Made by a program: the position numbers and the translations under genes
The notes under the pieces: generated by a model
Told to the model about the DNA's origin: nothing
Database searches by the model: none
What the model saw: only the letters and a program-made list of their open reading frames with translations
Shown here: positions 35,269-43,691 of the stretch, in pieces
How the letters are laid out: every line of letters starts with the position of its first letter
How positions within the stretch are numbered: the stretch's first letter is position 1
From: DSVQ01 sp964484765
GTDB lineage: Bacteria > Planctomycetota > Planctomycetia > Planctomycetales > Planctomycetaceae
Assembly (NCBI GenBank): GCA_964484765.1
Contig: CAZAGI010000010.1
Coordinates: 1-64,000 of the forward strand
Direction: 5' to 3'
DNA: 64,000 nt

Positions 35269-36951
35269 ATGTCGTCACTGAATTGGAATAGTCGTCAACT
35301 CACCCGTGGCTGGCAGCGCGGTGTGACCGCGTTCTTTTACGGCCTCGGCATGTCTGAAGCCGACTTCGATAAGCCGCAGGTAGGCATTGGTGTGCCGTTG
35401 CTGGAGGGGAATCTGTGCAACGTCCATGCGTATGACATCGCCCGGGCCGTTGCGGAAGGGTGCCGCGCCGCCGGAATGCTGGGGTTTCCGTTTGGTACAC
35501 CGGCGGTGAGCGATAATCTGACGCAAGGTTTGGAAGGGGGGAGCGCCAGCTTGGTCTCACGCAATCTGATTGCCAATTCGGCGGAGTGCGTGGTTTCGGC
35601 TCACTGCTATGATGCGATGATCGGCCTGCATCACTGCGACAAGAACGGCCCGGGCTTTGCGATGGCTTTAGCCCGCATGAACTATCCCGGGTTGATTCTG
35701 AGCGGCGGCAGCATTCAGCCCGGTTGCCATCGCGGTAAAGATGTGACGATTCTGGATGTCTATGACAGCCGAGCGGCGGCGGCCGTCGGCGCGATGACCG
35801 AAGCCGAAGCCGACGAAATCCTGCGTGTGGCGTGTCCCGGCCCCGGTGGTTGCGGCGTGGCGGCCTCGTTCAACACGTGGGGACTTGCGATGGAAGCGAT
35901 TGGCTTGATGCCGCCGCAGAGCAGCTCGATTCCCGCGATCGATCCCGGCAAACGCACCGATGCCCTGCAGGCCGGTGCACTGGTTCGCGGCCTGCTCGAA
36001 CAGCAGATTCGACCGCGCGACATCCTCACTCGGCGAGCGTTTGATAACTCGGCGGCGATGATCGCGTCGGCAGGTGGGTCGACCAATGCGGTGCTTCATC
36101 TGTTAGCGCTCGCGCGAGAAGCGCGCGTGTCTTTCACCCTGCGCGACTTGCAGGCCATCTTCCGCAGCACTCCGGTGCTGTGCAGCTTTGCTCCGCGGGG
36201 CACAAAAACCATGGTCGATCTCCACAAACTCGGTGGGACCAGCGTTTTGATGAAGCACCTGATTCGCGCGGGCGTGATCGACGGCAGTTGTCTCACGGTG
36301 ACGGGGAAATCGCTCGCCGAGAACGTGGCGGATGCTGTCGAAGTCGGCAGCGAGCAAGATCTTCTCGCCCCGATCGATGCACCGTACAAACCGTTTGCGG
36401 ACATGCAAGTCTGTTTCGGCAACCTCGCACCGGAAGGGGCCGTGTTCAAAGTGTCGAGTCTATCGGAGCCGCGTTTTCGTGGACCGGCGCTGTGTTTCGG
36501 CAGCGGAAAAGATGTCTCCGATGCGGTCGAGCAACGGCGGATTCGTCCCGGGCATTTCATCGTGCTCCGATATCTCGGACCAGTGGCGGCGGCGATGCCC
36601 GAAGTGGTGCTGGCGGCGTCGGCATTGTCGATTCCGGAACTCAACGGCAAAGTGGCGCTGATTTCCGACACCCGCGTCTCGGGGATTTCACACGGAGCCA
36701 TTGGTGTGCATTGTTCGCCGGAAGCCGCAGTGGGTGGGCCGATTGCGCTGGTACAAGACGGTGACGAAATCAGCTTCGATCTGCCGACGGGGGATGTCAC
36801 GTTGCACGTCGGTGACGAAGAGCTCGGCCGGCGTCGCGCGGCTTGGAAACTGCCCGCGTTACCACGCACGCGCGGATATCTCGCGGACTTCACGGCCACC
36901 GTGGCCCAAGCGCATGATGGGTGTGTCAGCCGGGCGTTTCATGCTTTGTGA
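35269..36951 (+). CDS. IlvD/Edd family dehydratase (divergent)
   Basis: A 560-residue enzyme of the dihydroxy-acid/6-phosphogluconate dehydratase family, which removes water from a sugar acid or dihydroxy acid with an iron-sulfur cluster. Three cluster cysteines are visible: Cys50 in EGNLCNVHA, Cys123 in HHCDKNGPG (with Lys125, the metal-site lysine) and Cys195 in GPGGCGVAASFN. The C-terminal DxRFSG motif reads ISDTRVSGIS and the following GxIGH motif reads GAIGVHCSPEAAVGGPIALV, so it is a diverged member and the substrate may be a sugar acid. The ATG at 35269 fits the family start and has AGGGA about 7 bases upstream; an ATG at 35233 with GGAGG 10 bases upstream is also credible. It precedes a Tat-exported protein gene by 15 bases. 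Confidence 0.9.
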   Translation: MSSLNWNSRQLTRGWQRGVTAFFYGLGMSEADFDKPQVGIGVPLLEGNLCNVHAYDIARAVAEGCRAAGMLGFPFGTPAVSDNLTQGLEGGSASLVSRNLIANSAECVVSAHCYDAMIGLHHCDKNGPGFAMALARMNYPGLILSGGSIQPGCHRGKDVTILDVYDSRAAAAVGAMTEAEADEILRVACPGPGGCGVAASFNTWGLAMEAIGLMPPQSSSIPAIDPGKRTDALQAGALVRGLLEQQIRPRDILTRRAFDNSAAMIASAGGSTNAVLHLLALAREARVSFTLRDLQAIFRSTPVLCSFAPRGTKTMVDLHKLGGTSVLMKHLIRAGVIDGSCLTVTGKSLAENVADAVEVGSEQDLLAPIDAPYKPFADMQVCFGNLAPEGAVFKVSSLSEPRFRGPALCFGSGKDVSDAVEQRRIRPGHFIVLRYLGPVAAAMPEVVLAASALSIPELNGKVALISDTRVSGISHGAIGVHCSPEAAVGGPIALVQDGDEISFDLPTGDVTLHVGDEELGRRRAAWKLPALPRTRGYLADFTATVAQAHDGCVSRAFHAL

Positions 36952-36966
36952 TCGGGAAAAAACATC

Positions 36967-38232
36967 ATGGATCGACGCAACTTTCTGCAAACCGCGGCGA
37001 CTCTCGCAGCCGCTTCCGCCATCGCGCCGCAGGCGTGGGCACAACCGACGCGCCGGCGACGGATCTTGCTGCGATCCTCGTGGCAAGTCGTGAACATCGG
37101 CGACATCGCTCACACGCCGGGCGTGCTGGCCCTGATTGAAAAGCACTTCCCCGAAGCCGAAGTGCGATTGTGGGCGTCCGGCGATCTGACTGATGAAGTT
37201 GCCACGATGGAGCACCGTCGGTTTCCCGAACTCAAAATTGTGAAAGGATCGATCAACGATGACGGAAAGGCGTCGGGATCGGTTTTGGAAGACGCCATGC
37301 ACTGGGCGGATTTCCTGTTGCACGGTTCAGGGCCATCGCTGGTCGCCGCGAAAGACGTGACCGCGTGGGACAAGCACGTCGGGAAACCGTTCGGGATCTT
37401 TGGCATCACCTACAGCGGCGGTACTCCCGCCCAGATCGCGCTCATGAGCCGGGCCAAGTTTGCCTATTTCCGGGATTCGGTGTCCCTGCAGAAAGCGAAA
37501 GATGACGGCATCACCGCACCGGTCATGGAATTCGGCCCGGACGGTGCCTTCGCCTGCGATCTCCTTGACGATGCCGCCGCGACGGAGTTTCTCAAGGCGA
37601 ATCAACTCACCGAGGGCAAGTTCGTCTGCTGCATTCCCCGCCTGCGCTACACACCGTACTGGCTCATCAAAAAGCGGGAAGTGGATCCGATGAAGGTGGC
37701 CCGGAATGCGGAAATGGCGGAACACGATCACGCGCCATTGCGGGCCGCCATTACCGCCGTGGTAAAGGAAACCGACCACAAAGTGCTGCTCTGTCCCGAA
37801 GACATGACGCACATGGCCGTCGGCAAGGAACACATCCTCGACAAACTGTCGGACAATGTCCGGTCGCGCGTCGTCTGGCGGGAAAAATACTGGCTCACCG
37901 ACGAAGCCCTCAGTGTGTACGTCCGCTCGGCAGGCATGTTCGGACTGGAAATGCACTCTCCGATCATGTGCATCGGCAATGGGATTCCCGCGCTCGTCGG
38001 TCGATTCTCGGAGCAGACCAGCAAAGGGTTGATGTGGCGGGACATCGGTCTTGGTAAATGGTTATTCGATTTTGATCAGCCCGACCAAGTCGACCGGCTG
38101 ACGCCTACGGTCCTCTCCATGCTCCAAAATCGTGAAGAAACCCGCACCGCTGTTCAGCATGCCAAGGACTTTGTCACAGCGCGACAAGTGGCGATGGTGC
38201 AACGGCTCGTGCAGTCGATACCGAAGGCTTAG
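36967..38232 (+). CDS. Tat-exported polysaccharide pyruvyl transferase-like protein
   Basis: A 421-residue protein with a twin-arginine signal (DRRNFLQTAATLAAASAIAPQAWA). After it the sequence fits the polysaccharide pyruvyl transferase family: NIGDIAHTPGVLALI, LLHGSGPSLVAAKD, FGITYSGG, FRDSVSLQKAKDDGI, EFGPDGAFACD and the late MHSPIMCIGNGIPALVGRF. Most members are cytosolic and use phosphoenolpyruvate, which is not available outside, so a Tat-exported version either has a different role or acts as a binding protein. The ATG at 36967 is 15 bases after the dehydratase stop, suggesting co-transcription. Confidence 0.75.
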   Translation: MDRRNFLQTAATLAAASAIAPQAWAQPTRRRRILLRSSWQVVNIGDIAHTPGVLALIEKHFPEAEVRLWASGDLTDEVATMEHRRFPELKIVKGSINDDGKASGSVLEDAMHWADFLLHGSGPSLVAAKDVTAWDKHVGKPFGIFGITYSGGTPAQIALMSRAKFAYFRDSVSLQKAKDDGITAPVMEFGPDGAFACDLLDDAAATEFLKANQLTEGKFVCCIPRLRYTPYWLIKKREVDPMKVARNAEMAEHDHAPLRAAITAVVKETDHKVLLCPEDMTHMAVGKEHILDKLSDNVRSRVVWREKYWLTDEALSVYVRSAGMFGLEMHSPIMCIGNGIPALVGRFSEQTSKGLMWRDIGLGKWLFDFDQPDQVDRLTPTVLSMLQNREETRTAVQHAKDFVTARQVAMVQRLVQSIPKA

Positions 38233-38381
38233 CGTTGACTTTTTGGCGGCTGGACACTACCGTCATTATGGGTCGCCCTGTCGTCTGCAACCATTTGTGG
38301 AGCAAGGGGTTCCTGCGGTGACCACTGATCATGACGCGATCGGACGGAGCCTTGTCGTTTACGGATCGTGAGACTTTGCTC

Positions 38382-39416
38382 ATGCCTTCGTGTGGACTGC
38401 GTTTTCTGCTGTTGTTTCTGCTGGCACTTCCCACAGCGGTGTTTGCCCAGGAACTGAACTGGGCCGAGAAAATGTTCGAGCAGCGCAATCTCGACTTCGG
38501 CGTTGTGGCCCGCGGCGCGGAGTGCAAATACCAACTGAAGATCCGCAACATCTATCAGGAAACCATCAACATCACGAATGTGTCGACATCCTGCGGATGT
38601 TCGGCCGCCAAACCCAGTGCGAACCAGATTCCGAGCGGTCAGGAAGCGTACGTCGAAATTTCGATGGATACCGCCCGGTTCATGCGAGAGAAGACGTCAT
38701 CCGCACTGGTCACGCTCAGTGAGCCGATCAAAGGCCTTGTGAGAGAAGTCAAGATCCCACTGCGGGTTTACATTCGAACGGATGTGGTGTTCACACCGGG
38801 GTCGGTGTTGTTTGGCGCGGTGGATGTCGGGGCCGGTGCCGAGCGGAAAATCTCGCTGGCTTATGCCGGTCGCGGCGATTGGAAGATTCTCAATATCAAG
38901 TCTCCCAAGCCGTATCTCACGGCCAAGGCCATTGAAACGTCTCGCAATGCTGCGGGAGGCACGGCCAATTATGACATCGTAGTCACCTTGGACGCCGAGG
39001 CCCCGGTCGGTGCACTTCGCGATCAGTTGACCCTTGTCACTGATGATCAGGCCAACCCGAACGTGCCACTGCCGGTGGAAGCCCGCGTGGAAGCGGACAT
39101 TATGATCCAGCCAGAAGAATTGGCCCTCGGTGCCGTGGCCACAGGGCAGTCGAAGACGATGAATTTGATCATCCGCGGTAAGAAACCCTTCAAAATCGAG
39201 AAAATCGAGTGCGATCGGGCGGAAAACCCCTTCAAAATGCGGTTGCCGATGGATGAAAAAACCGTGCATGTGGTGCCGCTGACCTTTACCGCGCCCGACG
39301 AACCCGGCGCTGTGCAAGACCGCTTTACCGTCACGATTACCGGACGCCCGGAGCCGCTGACGTTTAAGGCGAGTGGTAAAGTCTTTGCGGCGAATCCCAC
39401 GCCGAACACGAAATAA
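38382..39416 (+). CDS. secreted DUF1573 protein
   Basis: A 344-residue exported protein with a signal peptide (LRFLLLFLLALPTAVFA). The first domain carries the DUF1573 motif DFGVVARGAECKYQLKIRNIYQETINITNVSTSCGCSAAKP, with the conserved CGC, and further Ig-like (ASH-type) repeats follow, the last ending with DEPGAVQDRFTVTITGRPEPLTFKASGKV. Such proteins are abundant in planctomycetes and Bacteroidetes and are of unknown role in the periplasm. The ATG at 38382 starts the signal peptide; the upstream ATG at 38331 adds a non-hydrophobic tail. No operon partner is obvious. Confidence 0.88.
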   Translation: MPSCGLRFLLLFLLALPTAVFAQELNWAEKMFEQRNLDFGVVARGAECKYQLKIRNIYQETINITNVSTSCGCSAAKPSANQIPSGQEAYVEISMDTARFMREKTSSALVTLSEPIKGLVREVKIPLRVYIRTDVVFTPGSVLFGAVDVGAGAERKISLAYAGRGDWKILNIKSPKPYLTAKAIETSRNAAGGTANYDIVVTLDAEAPVGALRDQLTLVTDDQANPNVPLPVEARVEADIMIQPEELALGAVATGQSKTMNLIIRGKKPFKIEKIECDRAENPFKMRLPMDEKTVHVVPLTFTAPDEPGAVQDRFTVTITGRPEPLTFKASGKVFAANPTPNTK

Positions 39417-39729
39417 CCGACTATTGCTGGCCGGCATCGCGCTCACGTTCGGACCTCTGCCGATTACGGGCGATTTTTCTGACGCTGAGTCGGGACTTTA
39501 CTGTGGGTAATAAAAAACCCCTGGGGGAACTTGTCCCCAGAGGCCGTCGACGTGTGCCCGGGTCGGATGAAAAAGGCCGGCGATAACTTCGCCCAAACTG
39601 GCACACCCGTATAACTGTCGCTTCTTGTACCGCGCACACGAGAATTGTCAACTTGCGACTTCTCGAATTCATGTTCCGGAACCGGAGATTTCCACGAACA
39701 CTATTGACTGCCGAGAGGTGCGGGGCGAA
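39417..39729. other. intergenic region between convergent genes
   Basis: These 313 bases between the DUF1573 gene and the convergent ExbB-like gene contain the minus-strand terminator listed separately. The stretch 39545-39729 on the minus strand would be a long 3' untranslated region. I see no gene. Confidence 0.5.
39511..39543 (-). terminator. Rho-independent terminator for the ExbB-like gene
   Basis: On the minus strand, a 9-base-pair stem CCTCTGGGG / CCCCAGGGG (one G-U pair) closes on a loop of about eight bases and is followed by TTTTTTA. It lies about 190 bases after the ExbB-like stop. Confidence 0.8.
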
Positions 39730-40605
39730 TCAGGACGGCTTTTTCGTCACCGCCGCGGGCGGCCGTCCGAAGCGTGCCTGTTCGGCAATCGCCTCCGCGG
39801 AAATCTGATCGACGAGGTCTTGGCCATAGCCGTCCATTTCCATCACGAGCGCGTCGACGCGGCCGGAAAAGTACATGTACATGATGAGCGCGGGAATCGC
39901 GATCAGCAGCCCGACCGCCGTTGTCAGCAGCGCCAGGCCAATTCCCCCCGCCATTTCGGCCGATTTTCCCATGGAATCGGAGGTGGCAATGCTGTTGAAC
40001 GAATCAATCATCCCGACCACGGTCCCGAGCAGTCCCAACAGCGGCGCGACCGTTGCGGCTCCGTTCAGCACACGGAGATGCGCCCGCAGCTGGCTCATCT
40101 GACGCTCGCCGCCGTCGATGATCGCTTGTTCGACTTCGACGCTGGGTTTCCCCCATTTCTTCAAGCCATGGATAAAGATCATCGCGATCGGGCTGGCGTT
40201 TTCGTCGCAGAGTTTGATCGCCCCTTTGGCGTCGACTTTGCCCTGTTCGACGTGTTCAAAGAACCGCTTCACAAAAGGACGCGGAATAACTCGTCCACGA
40301 CGGAGAACAACCATCCGTTCTATGGAAAACCAGACCACAATCACCGAGCACAGCCCAAGCGGGTACATGAAGATCCCGAGGGCGTACAACACTTCAATCG
40401 GATCGCGCGGAATCCCTTTGCGGGCCGGGTTGGCACCGGATTTCGCCGGAGCCTCGTTGGCTGTCGACGCGGCATCCGGAGTGGTGGGGCCGCTGGCGTC
40501 TTGCGCCGCACTCCATCCCGCCAGGGCCAGACCGCACCAGACCACCAGCAGCGTTAATCGAGCACGACTGCGATGGGACACAGGGTTTTGAATTCTCTTG
40601 CCCAC
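39730..40605 (-). CDS. MotA/TolQ/ExbB family proton channel
   Basis: A 291-residue membrane protein. The N-terminus has a signal-like hydrophobic segment and a proline/alanine-rich linker, then a helix GIFMYPLGLCSVIVVWFSIERM and the MotA/TolQ/ExbB core with VAPLLGLLGTVVGMIDSF and GIGLALLTTAVGLLIAIPALIMYMYF, the two channel helices. Members form proton channels with an ExbD/TolR/MotB-type partner to energise outer-membrane transport or motility. No such partner is next to it. The GTG at 40605 has GGAG 9 bases upstream. Probably co-transcribed with the lipoprotein gene 80 bases upstream. Exact subtype is not clear. Confidence 0.88.
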   Translation of the reverse strand: MGKRIQNPVSHRSRARLTLLVVWCGLALAGWSAAQDASGPTTPDAASTANEAPAKSGANPARKGIPRDPIEVLYALGIFMYPLGLCSVIVVWFSIERMVVLRRGRVIPRPFVKRFFEHVEQGKVDAKGAIKLCDENASPIAMIFIHGLKKWGKPSVEVEQAIIDGGERQMSQLRAHLRVLNGAATVAPLLGLLGTVVGMIDSFNSIATSDSMGKSAEMAGGIGLALLTTAVGLLIAIPALIMYMYFSGRVDALVMEMDGYGQDLVDQISAEAIAEQARFGRPPAAVTKKPS

Positions 40606-40685
40606 GCGCTCGACTCCATTCGAGTGACAGTCTCAATGATCACCAGCGTAACCGGCGTTGTTCTCGACAATGCCGCACGGCCATT

Positions 40686-41567
40686 CTACCGAAACAGACG
40701 TCCGACCCAATCCAAGTTTTGTTCGGCCCACTGTTTCGTCGCATCGAATTGTGATGGGGCTTCCGAGGCGACCGCACGCCGGCTCCTTGCTGGATTCGCG
40801 AAATTCTCCAGTCGGTTGCCGGTTCCCGCTGGTCCGGGAGTCACCACGATGCCATAAGCAGCGTCATTCGCCGGCAGTTTTTCTAACGATGTTTTCTGAC
40901 CATTTAAAGGCTGCGGGGCCGGTGCGATTTGCAGGACCGATGGTTCCGGAGCCACGACAGTCAAGGCCTTAATCGGAGGCGGAGTTTGATCCAGTTCCAC
41001 CAGGAACTCTGTCACATCCAGATCGACAACCTTTGGGGCGCGTGCCACGGGCACTTCAAACCGGATTTCCAATTCTTCCTCGGCATCCCTGGGGGCGGGC
41101 ACTAATCCGTCGTCAGCTTCGCCCGTCATTGCGGACGGTACCAGTCCCGAAAGTTCTTCTTCGACGACGGCCATATCCGTTTCGGCGGTGTTCGCCGGTT
41201 CGATTCCCACGACGTTTTCAATCTGCGGTAGCGGGATGGGTAACCCGAACGTTGGTTGACGGGATTCGTCGTTCCACTCTGCTGATTGCTCGGCGGCAGG
41301 AAAGTACTGATTCCCGGACAACGGATGGGCCGCGGTTTCTACCGAAGCATCGCTCGGCAAAACGAGTTTTGCTGTGGCCGGTGGCGGTGGCGGAACTTCT
41401 GGCAGGGAAGGGCCCGTGCTGTTGGCTGGCTCCGATTCCGGAGTCAGGATCAAGCTCGGTGTCGAATTCACCGCCGGCGATCGCGTTCCTGTTTGGCGGC
41501 ATCCGACGACGGCCGCAAAGACGCAGATCATCAGAAGCGCAGTGCGACGCTGTAAACGGAGCGACAT
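40686..41567 (-). CDS. proline-rich lipoprotein, hypothetical
   Basis: A 293-residue lipoprotein. The signal peptide ends in a lipobox (FAAVVGC, Cys23), so it should be anchored to a membrane on the periplasmic side. The remainder is rich in Pro, Glu, Ala and Val (VPPPPPATAKLVL, FEVPVARAPKVV) with no clear domain, probably largely disordered; a short ordered C-terminus DATKQWAEQNLDWVGRLF may be functional. It lies 80 bases upstream of the ExbB-like gene on the same strand. The association could make it a partner of that channel, but nothing in the sequence proves it. Confidence 0.7.
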   Translation of the reverse strand: MSLRLQRRTALLMICVFAAVVGCRQTGTRSPAVNSTPSLILTPESEPANSTGPSLPEVPPPPPATAKLVLPSDASVETAAHPLSGNQYFPAAEQSAEWNDESRQPTFGLPIPLPQIENVVGIEPANTAETDMAVVEEELSGLVPSAMTGEADDGLVPAPRDAEEELEIRFEVPVARAPKVVDLDVTEFLVELDQTPPPIKALTVVAPEPSVLQIAPAPQPLNGQKTSLEKLPANDAAYGIVVTPGPAGTGNRLENFANPARSRRAVASEAPSQFDATKQWAEQNLDWVGRLFR

Positions 41568-41853
41568 GCGAGGCGCCCTCCCGGTTGGCCAGGCCCGCCT
41601 CCTTGCGTGGCAATCTCCGCCCTTGGGCTGCTGTTCGTGCTGGGCCCGCGGATTCCTTCCGTGTGGTTGTGCCCCTCATGAATCGGCCGGTTTTGCCGGG
41701 GGCGACGCATGAAATCGGTTATCCCCGCCGAAATCCGGCGTCGGACCATGCAACCCCTCCGGTTTGTGCCGACGCGCGAAACTCTAACGAATCATGCCGG
41801 CTGGACACGGTCAACCAAATCATCGGAAATCGCCACCGGGCGTCGACGAAGGA

Positions 41854-42414
41854 TTATTGCTCCATCACGTCTTTCTCTTTGGCATCCGCTTGTGAATTGA
41901 CTTTTCCTTCGTAGGTTTTTGTCAGTTCCTGAATATCGTCTTTCAAACCGGAATGCAGGTCTTCGCTCAGGAGCTTGTCTTTCAGCAGCTGATCGGCGTG
42001 TTTGTTGGCATCCCGGCGGATGTTTCGGATCGAAACGCGGGCGTCTTCGGCGAGATCTTTGACGCGCGCGACCAATTGGCGGCGGCGCTCGGTCGACAGC
42101 GGCGGCACATTGAGGCGAATCACGCGCCCGTCGGAATTCGGCGCGAGCCCCACATCACTCGATTGAATTGCTTTCGAGATTTCGCCAATGACGGAAGGAT
42201 CAAACGGCTTGATGAGAATCTGCTGCGGCTCTGGGACGCTGATCGTCGCCATCTGCTTCAAAGGCGTCGGTGAACCGTAATAGTCCACGCGGATGTTGTC
42301 CACGAGTCCGGCACTGGCGCGGCCCGTGCGCAGCCCCTGGAACTGCTCGTGGACCACGCTCGCAGCTTTCTCCATGCGTTCTTCAGCATCCAGCAGAATG
42401 TCGTCCGGGGTCAT
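41854..42414 (-). CDS. frr: ribosome recycling factor
   Basis: A 186-residue protein matching RRF throughout: VVHEQFQGLRTGRASAGLVDNIRVDYYG, SVPEPQQILIKPFDPSVIGEISKAIQSSDVGLAPNSDG and RNIRRDANKHADQLLKD. RRF splits the ribosome with EF-G after termination. The ATG at 42414 has AAAGG 9 bases upstream. It is alone here; in many bacteria it follows pyrH, which is not in the window. Confidence 0.98.
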   Translation of the reverse strand: MTPDDILLDAEERMEKAASVVHEQFQGLRTGRASAGLVDNIRVDYYGSPTPLKQMATISVPEPQQILIKPFDPSVIGEISKAIQSSDVGLAPNSDGRVIRLNVPPLSTERRRQLVARVKDLAEDARVSIRNIRRDANKHADQLLKDKLLSEDLHSGLKDDIQELTKTYEGKVNSQADAKEKDVMEQ

Positions 42415-42566
42415 GATCGCGGGCCTTTCAGCGGTTCTTCGTCAGGTTCAGGTTGCCCTGTGAACTCTAAAGTTACCGCGAAGACTTCCGCCTGAGAAGC
42501 ACGACGCCCCGAAGTGCCAGATTTGAATCGGTCGCAGTGAACCGGGTTGTCGGCGACAATCCCGTG

Positions 42567-42950
42567 TTAAAGCAGTCCCTGAATGAGAACCGCCGAATGG
42601 GACTGCTTCGCCAGCGCTGCCTGCACGAGTCCCCACTCGTAGTCATCGATCAACGACCAGCCACGAGCACCAGTCGCCGCCTCGTGAGATTCTGCGTGTA
42701 TTCCCGTCGCGGGACTGACGACATTCGTCGCCGATGGCAGCCAGCCTGGCAGGCACCACAGAATCGTCGCTGCGAGCGTCAAGGCGACCAACACCTGCAA
42801 GCGCTCTTTCCGGCGGGATTGTTGTTGCTGCTGCGCGACGGTCGACAACACCCGCGCACGGAACACCGTCGTCGGTTGCGGCATCCACGCCGCATCCCGA
42901 ATCAGGGACTCCGTCAGCGACAGTTCGTTGTGCTCTTCACTCGACCACAT
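42567..42950 (-). CDS. single-span membrane protein following an ECF sigma factor
   Basis: A 127-residue protein with one membrane helix (RLQVLVALTLAATILWCLPGWL) after a Gln/Arg-rich segment (QQQQQSRRKER). The N-terminus (about 45 residues) would be cytoplasmic, the C-terminal about 50 residues outside. Its start overlaps the end of the sigma factor gene by 14 bases, so the two are translationally coupled. This position is typical of an anti-sigma factor, but the zinc-binding HxxxCxxC motif is missing, so it is either a different type of anti-sigma or a novel regulator. Confidence 0.7.
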   Translation of the reverse strand: MWSSEEHNELSLTESLIRDAAWMPQPTTVFRARVLSTVAQQQQQSRRKERLQVLVALTLAATILWCLPGWLPSATNVVSPATGIHAESHEAATGARGWSLIDDYEWGLVQAALAKQSHSAVLIQGLL

Positions 42951-43512
42951 AACCCACCTCGATTGCCACGCGGCGAAGCGACGACTGCAATTTCGTCAAC
43001 GCGTAGCGGTAACGGCTTGCCACCGTATTCAGTGACTCGCCGGTCACGTCTGCAATTTCTTGGAAGGTCATGCCTTCCCAAATCTTCAACACCACCACTT
43101 CCGCCTGATCGGCAGGGAGGCGGCGCAATGCCGTTTGGACTTCGGCGTCGCGCTCGGCTAATTCGACGGCATTCGGCCCGGTAATGCGCCCCGCGAGGTC
43201 ATCCCACAGCGCGATCACCGGTCGTCGCCGCGCCAGAATCCGCAGTGCCTCATTTCGCACCATTCGCAACAGGTAGGCCCACGGCCATTGCACGGCCGAA
43301 AGCACTTGCGGGCTTCGTGTCAATCGCACGAGTGCCGCCTGGACCGCATCCTCGGCGTCTTCCCGGCGACGGACCAGCGTCAATCCATATCGCAACATGC
43401 GCGGAGCAGCGCAATCGAACAGGTGTTCCAGCGCGGACGATTCCCCACGCGCGATGCCGCTGGCGCATCCCGCGATTTCTTCCGCCCACACACTTGGGGA
43501 CGAATCACCCAC
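42937..43512 (-). CDS. ECF sigma factor
   Basis: A 191-residue sigma-70 family factor with region 2 (LFDCAAPRMLRYGLTLVRRREDAEDAVQAALVRL; WPWAYLLRMVRNEALRILARRR) and region 4 (ALRRLPADQAEVVVLKIWEGMTFQEIADVTGESLNTVASRYRYAL). No region 3 is present, so it belongs to the extracytoplasmic-function type. The GTG at 43512 has AGGAG 10 bases upstream and is preferred to the ATG at 43542, which has none. Its gene overlaps a small membrane protein gene by 14 bases. The signal and regulon cannot be read from sequence. Confidence 0.92.
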   Translation of the reverse strand: MGDSSPSVWAEEIAGCASGIARGESSALEHLFDCAAPRMLRYGLTLVRRREDAEDAVQAALVRLTRSPQVLSAVQWPWAYLLRMVRNEALRILARRRPVIALWDDLAGRITGPNAVELAERDAEVQTALRRLPADQAEVVVLKIWEGMTFQEIADVTGESLNTVASRYRYALTKLQSSLRRVAIEVGYVVE

Positions 43513-43691
43513 GGAAACAATACTCCTGCCGATTAAGATCATCCCGGCAGTGGACTTTGTCTAGCGTTTTCTGGAAAATCATTGGCTTCCCTGAGGAAAT
43601 CCGCACGGACGACGGATCGGGCCCGGCTCGACACTTTCGCCGCAACCGATTTCCCCGATTGATGTTGCAAGAATGCGGAAAGTGATGCACC

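Noticed and set aside
38272..38283. GTCGCCCTGTCG, matching 12 of the 13 bases of the repeat at 14514 and 55796
   Set aside because: No palindrome follows here, so this may be chance or a much decayed copy; not counted as a repeat.
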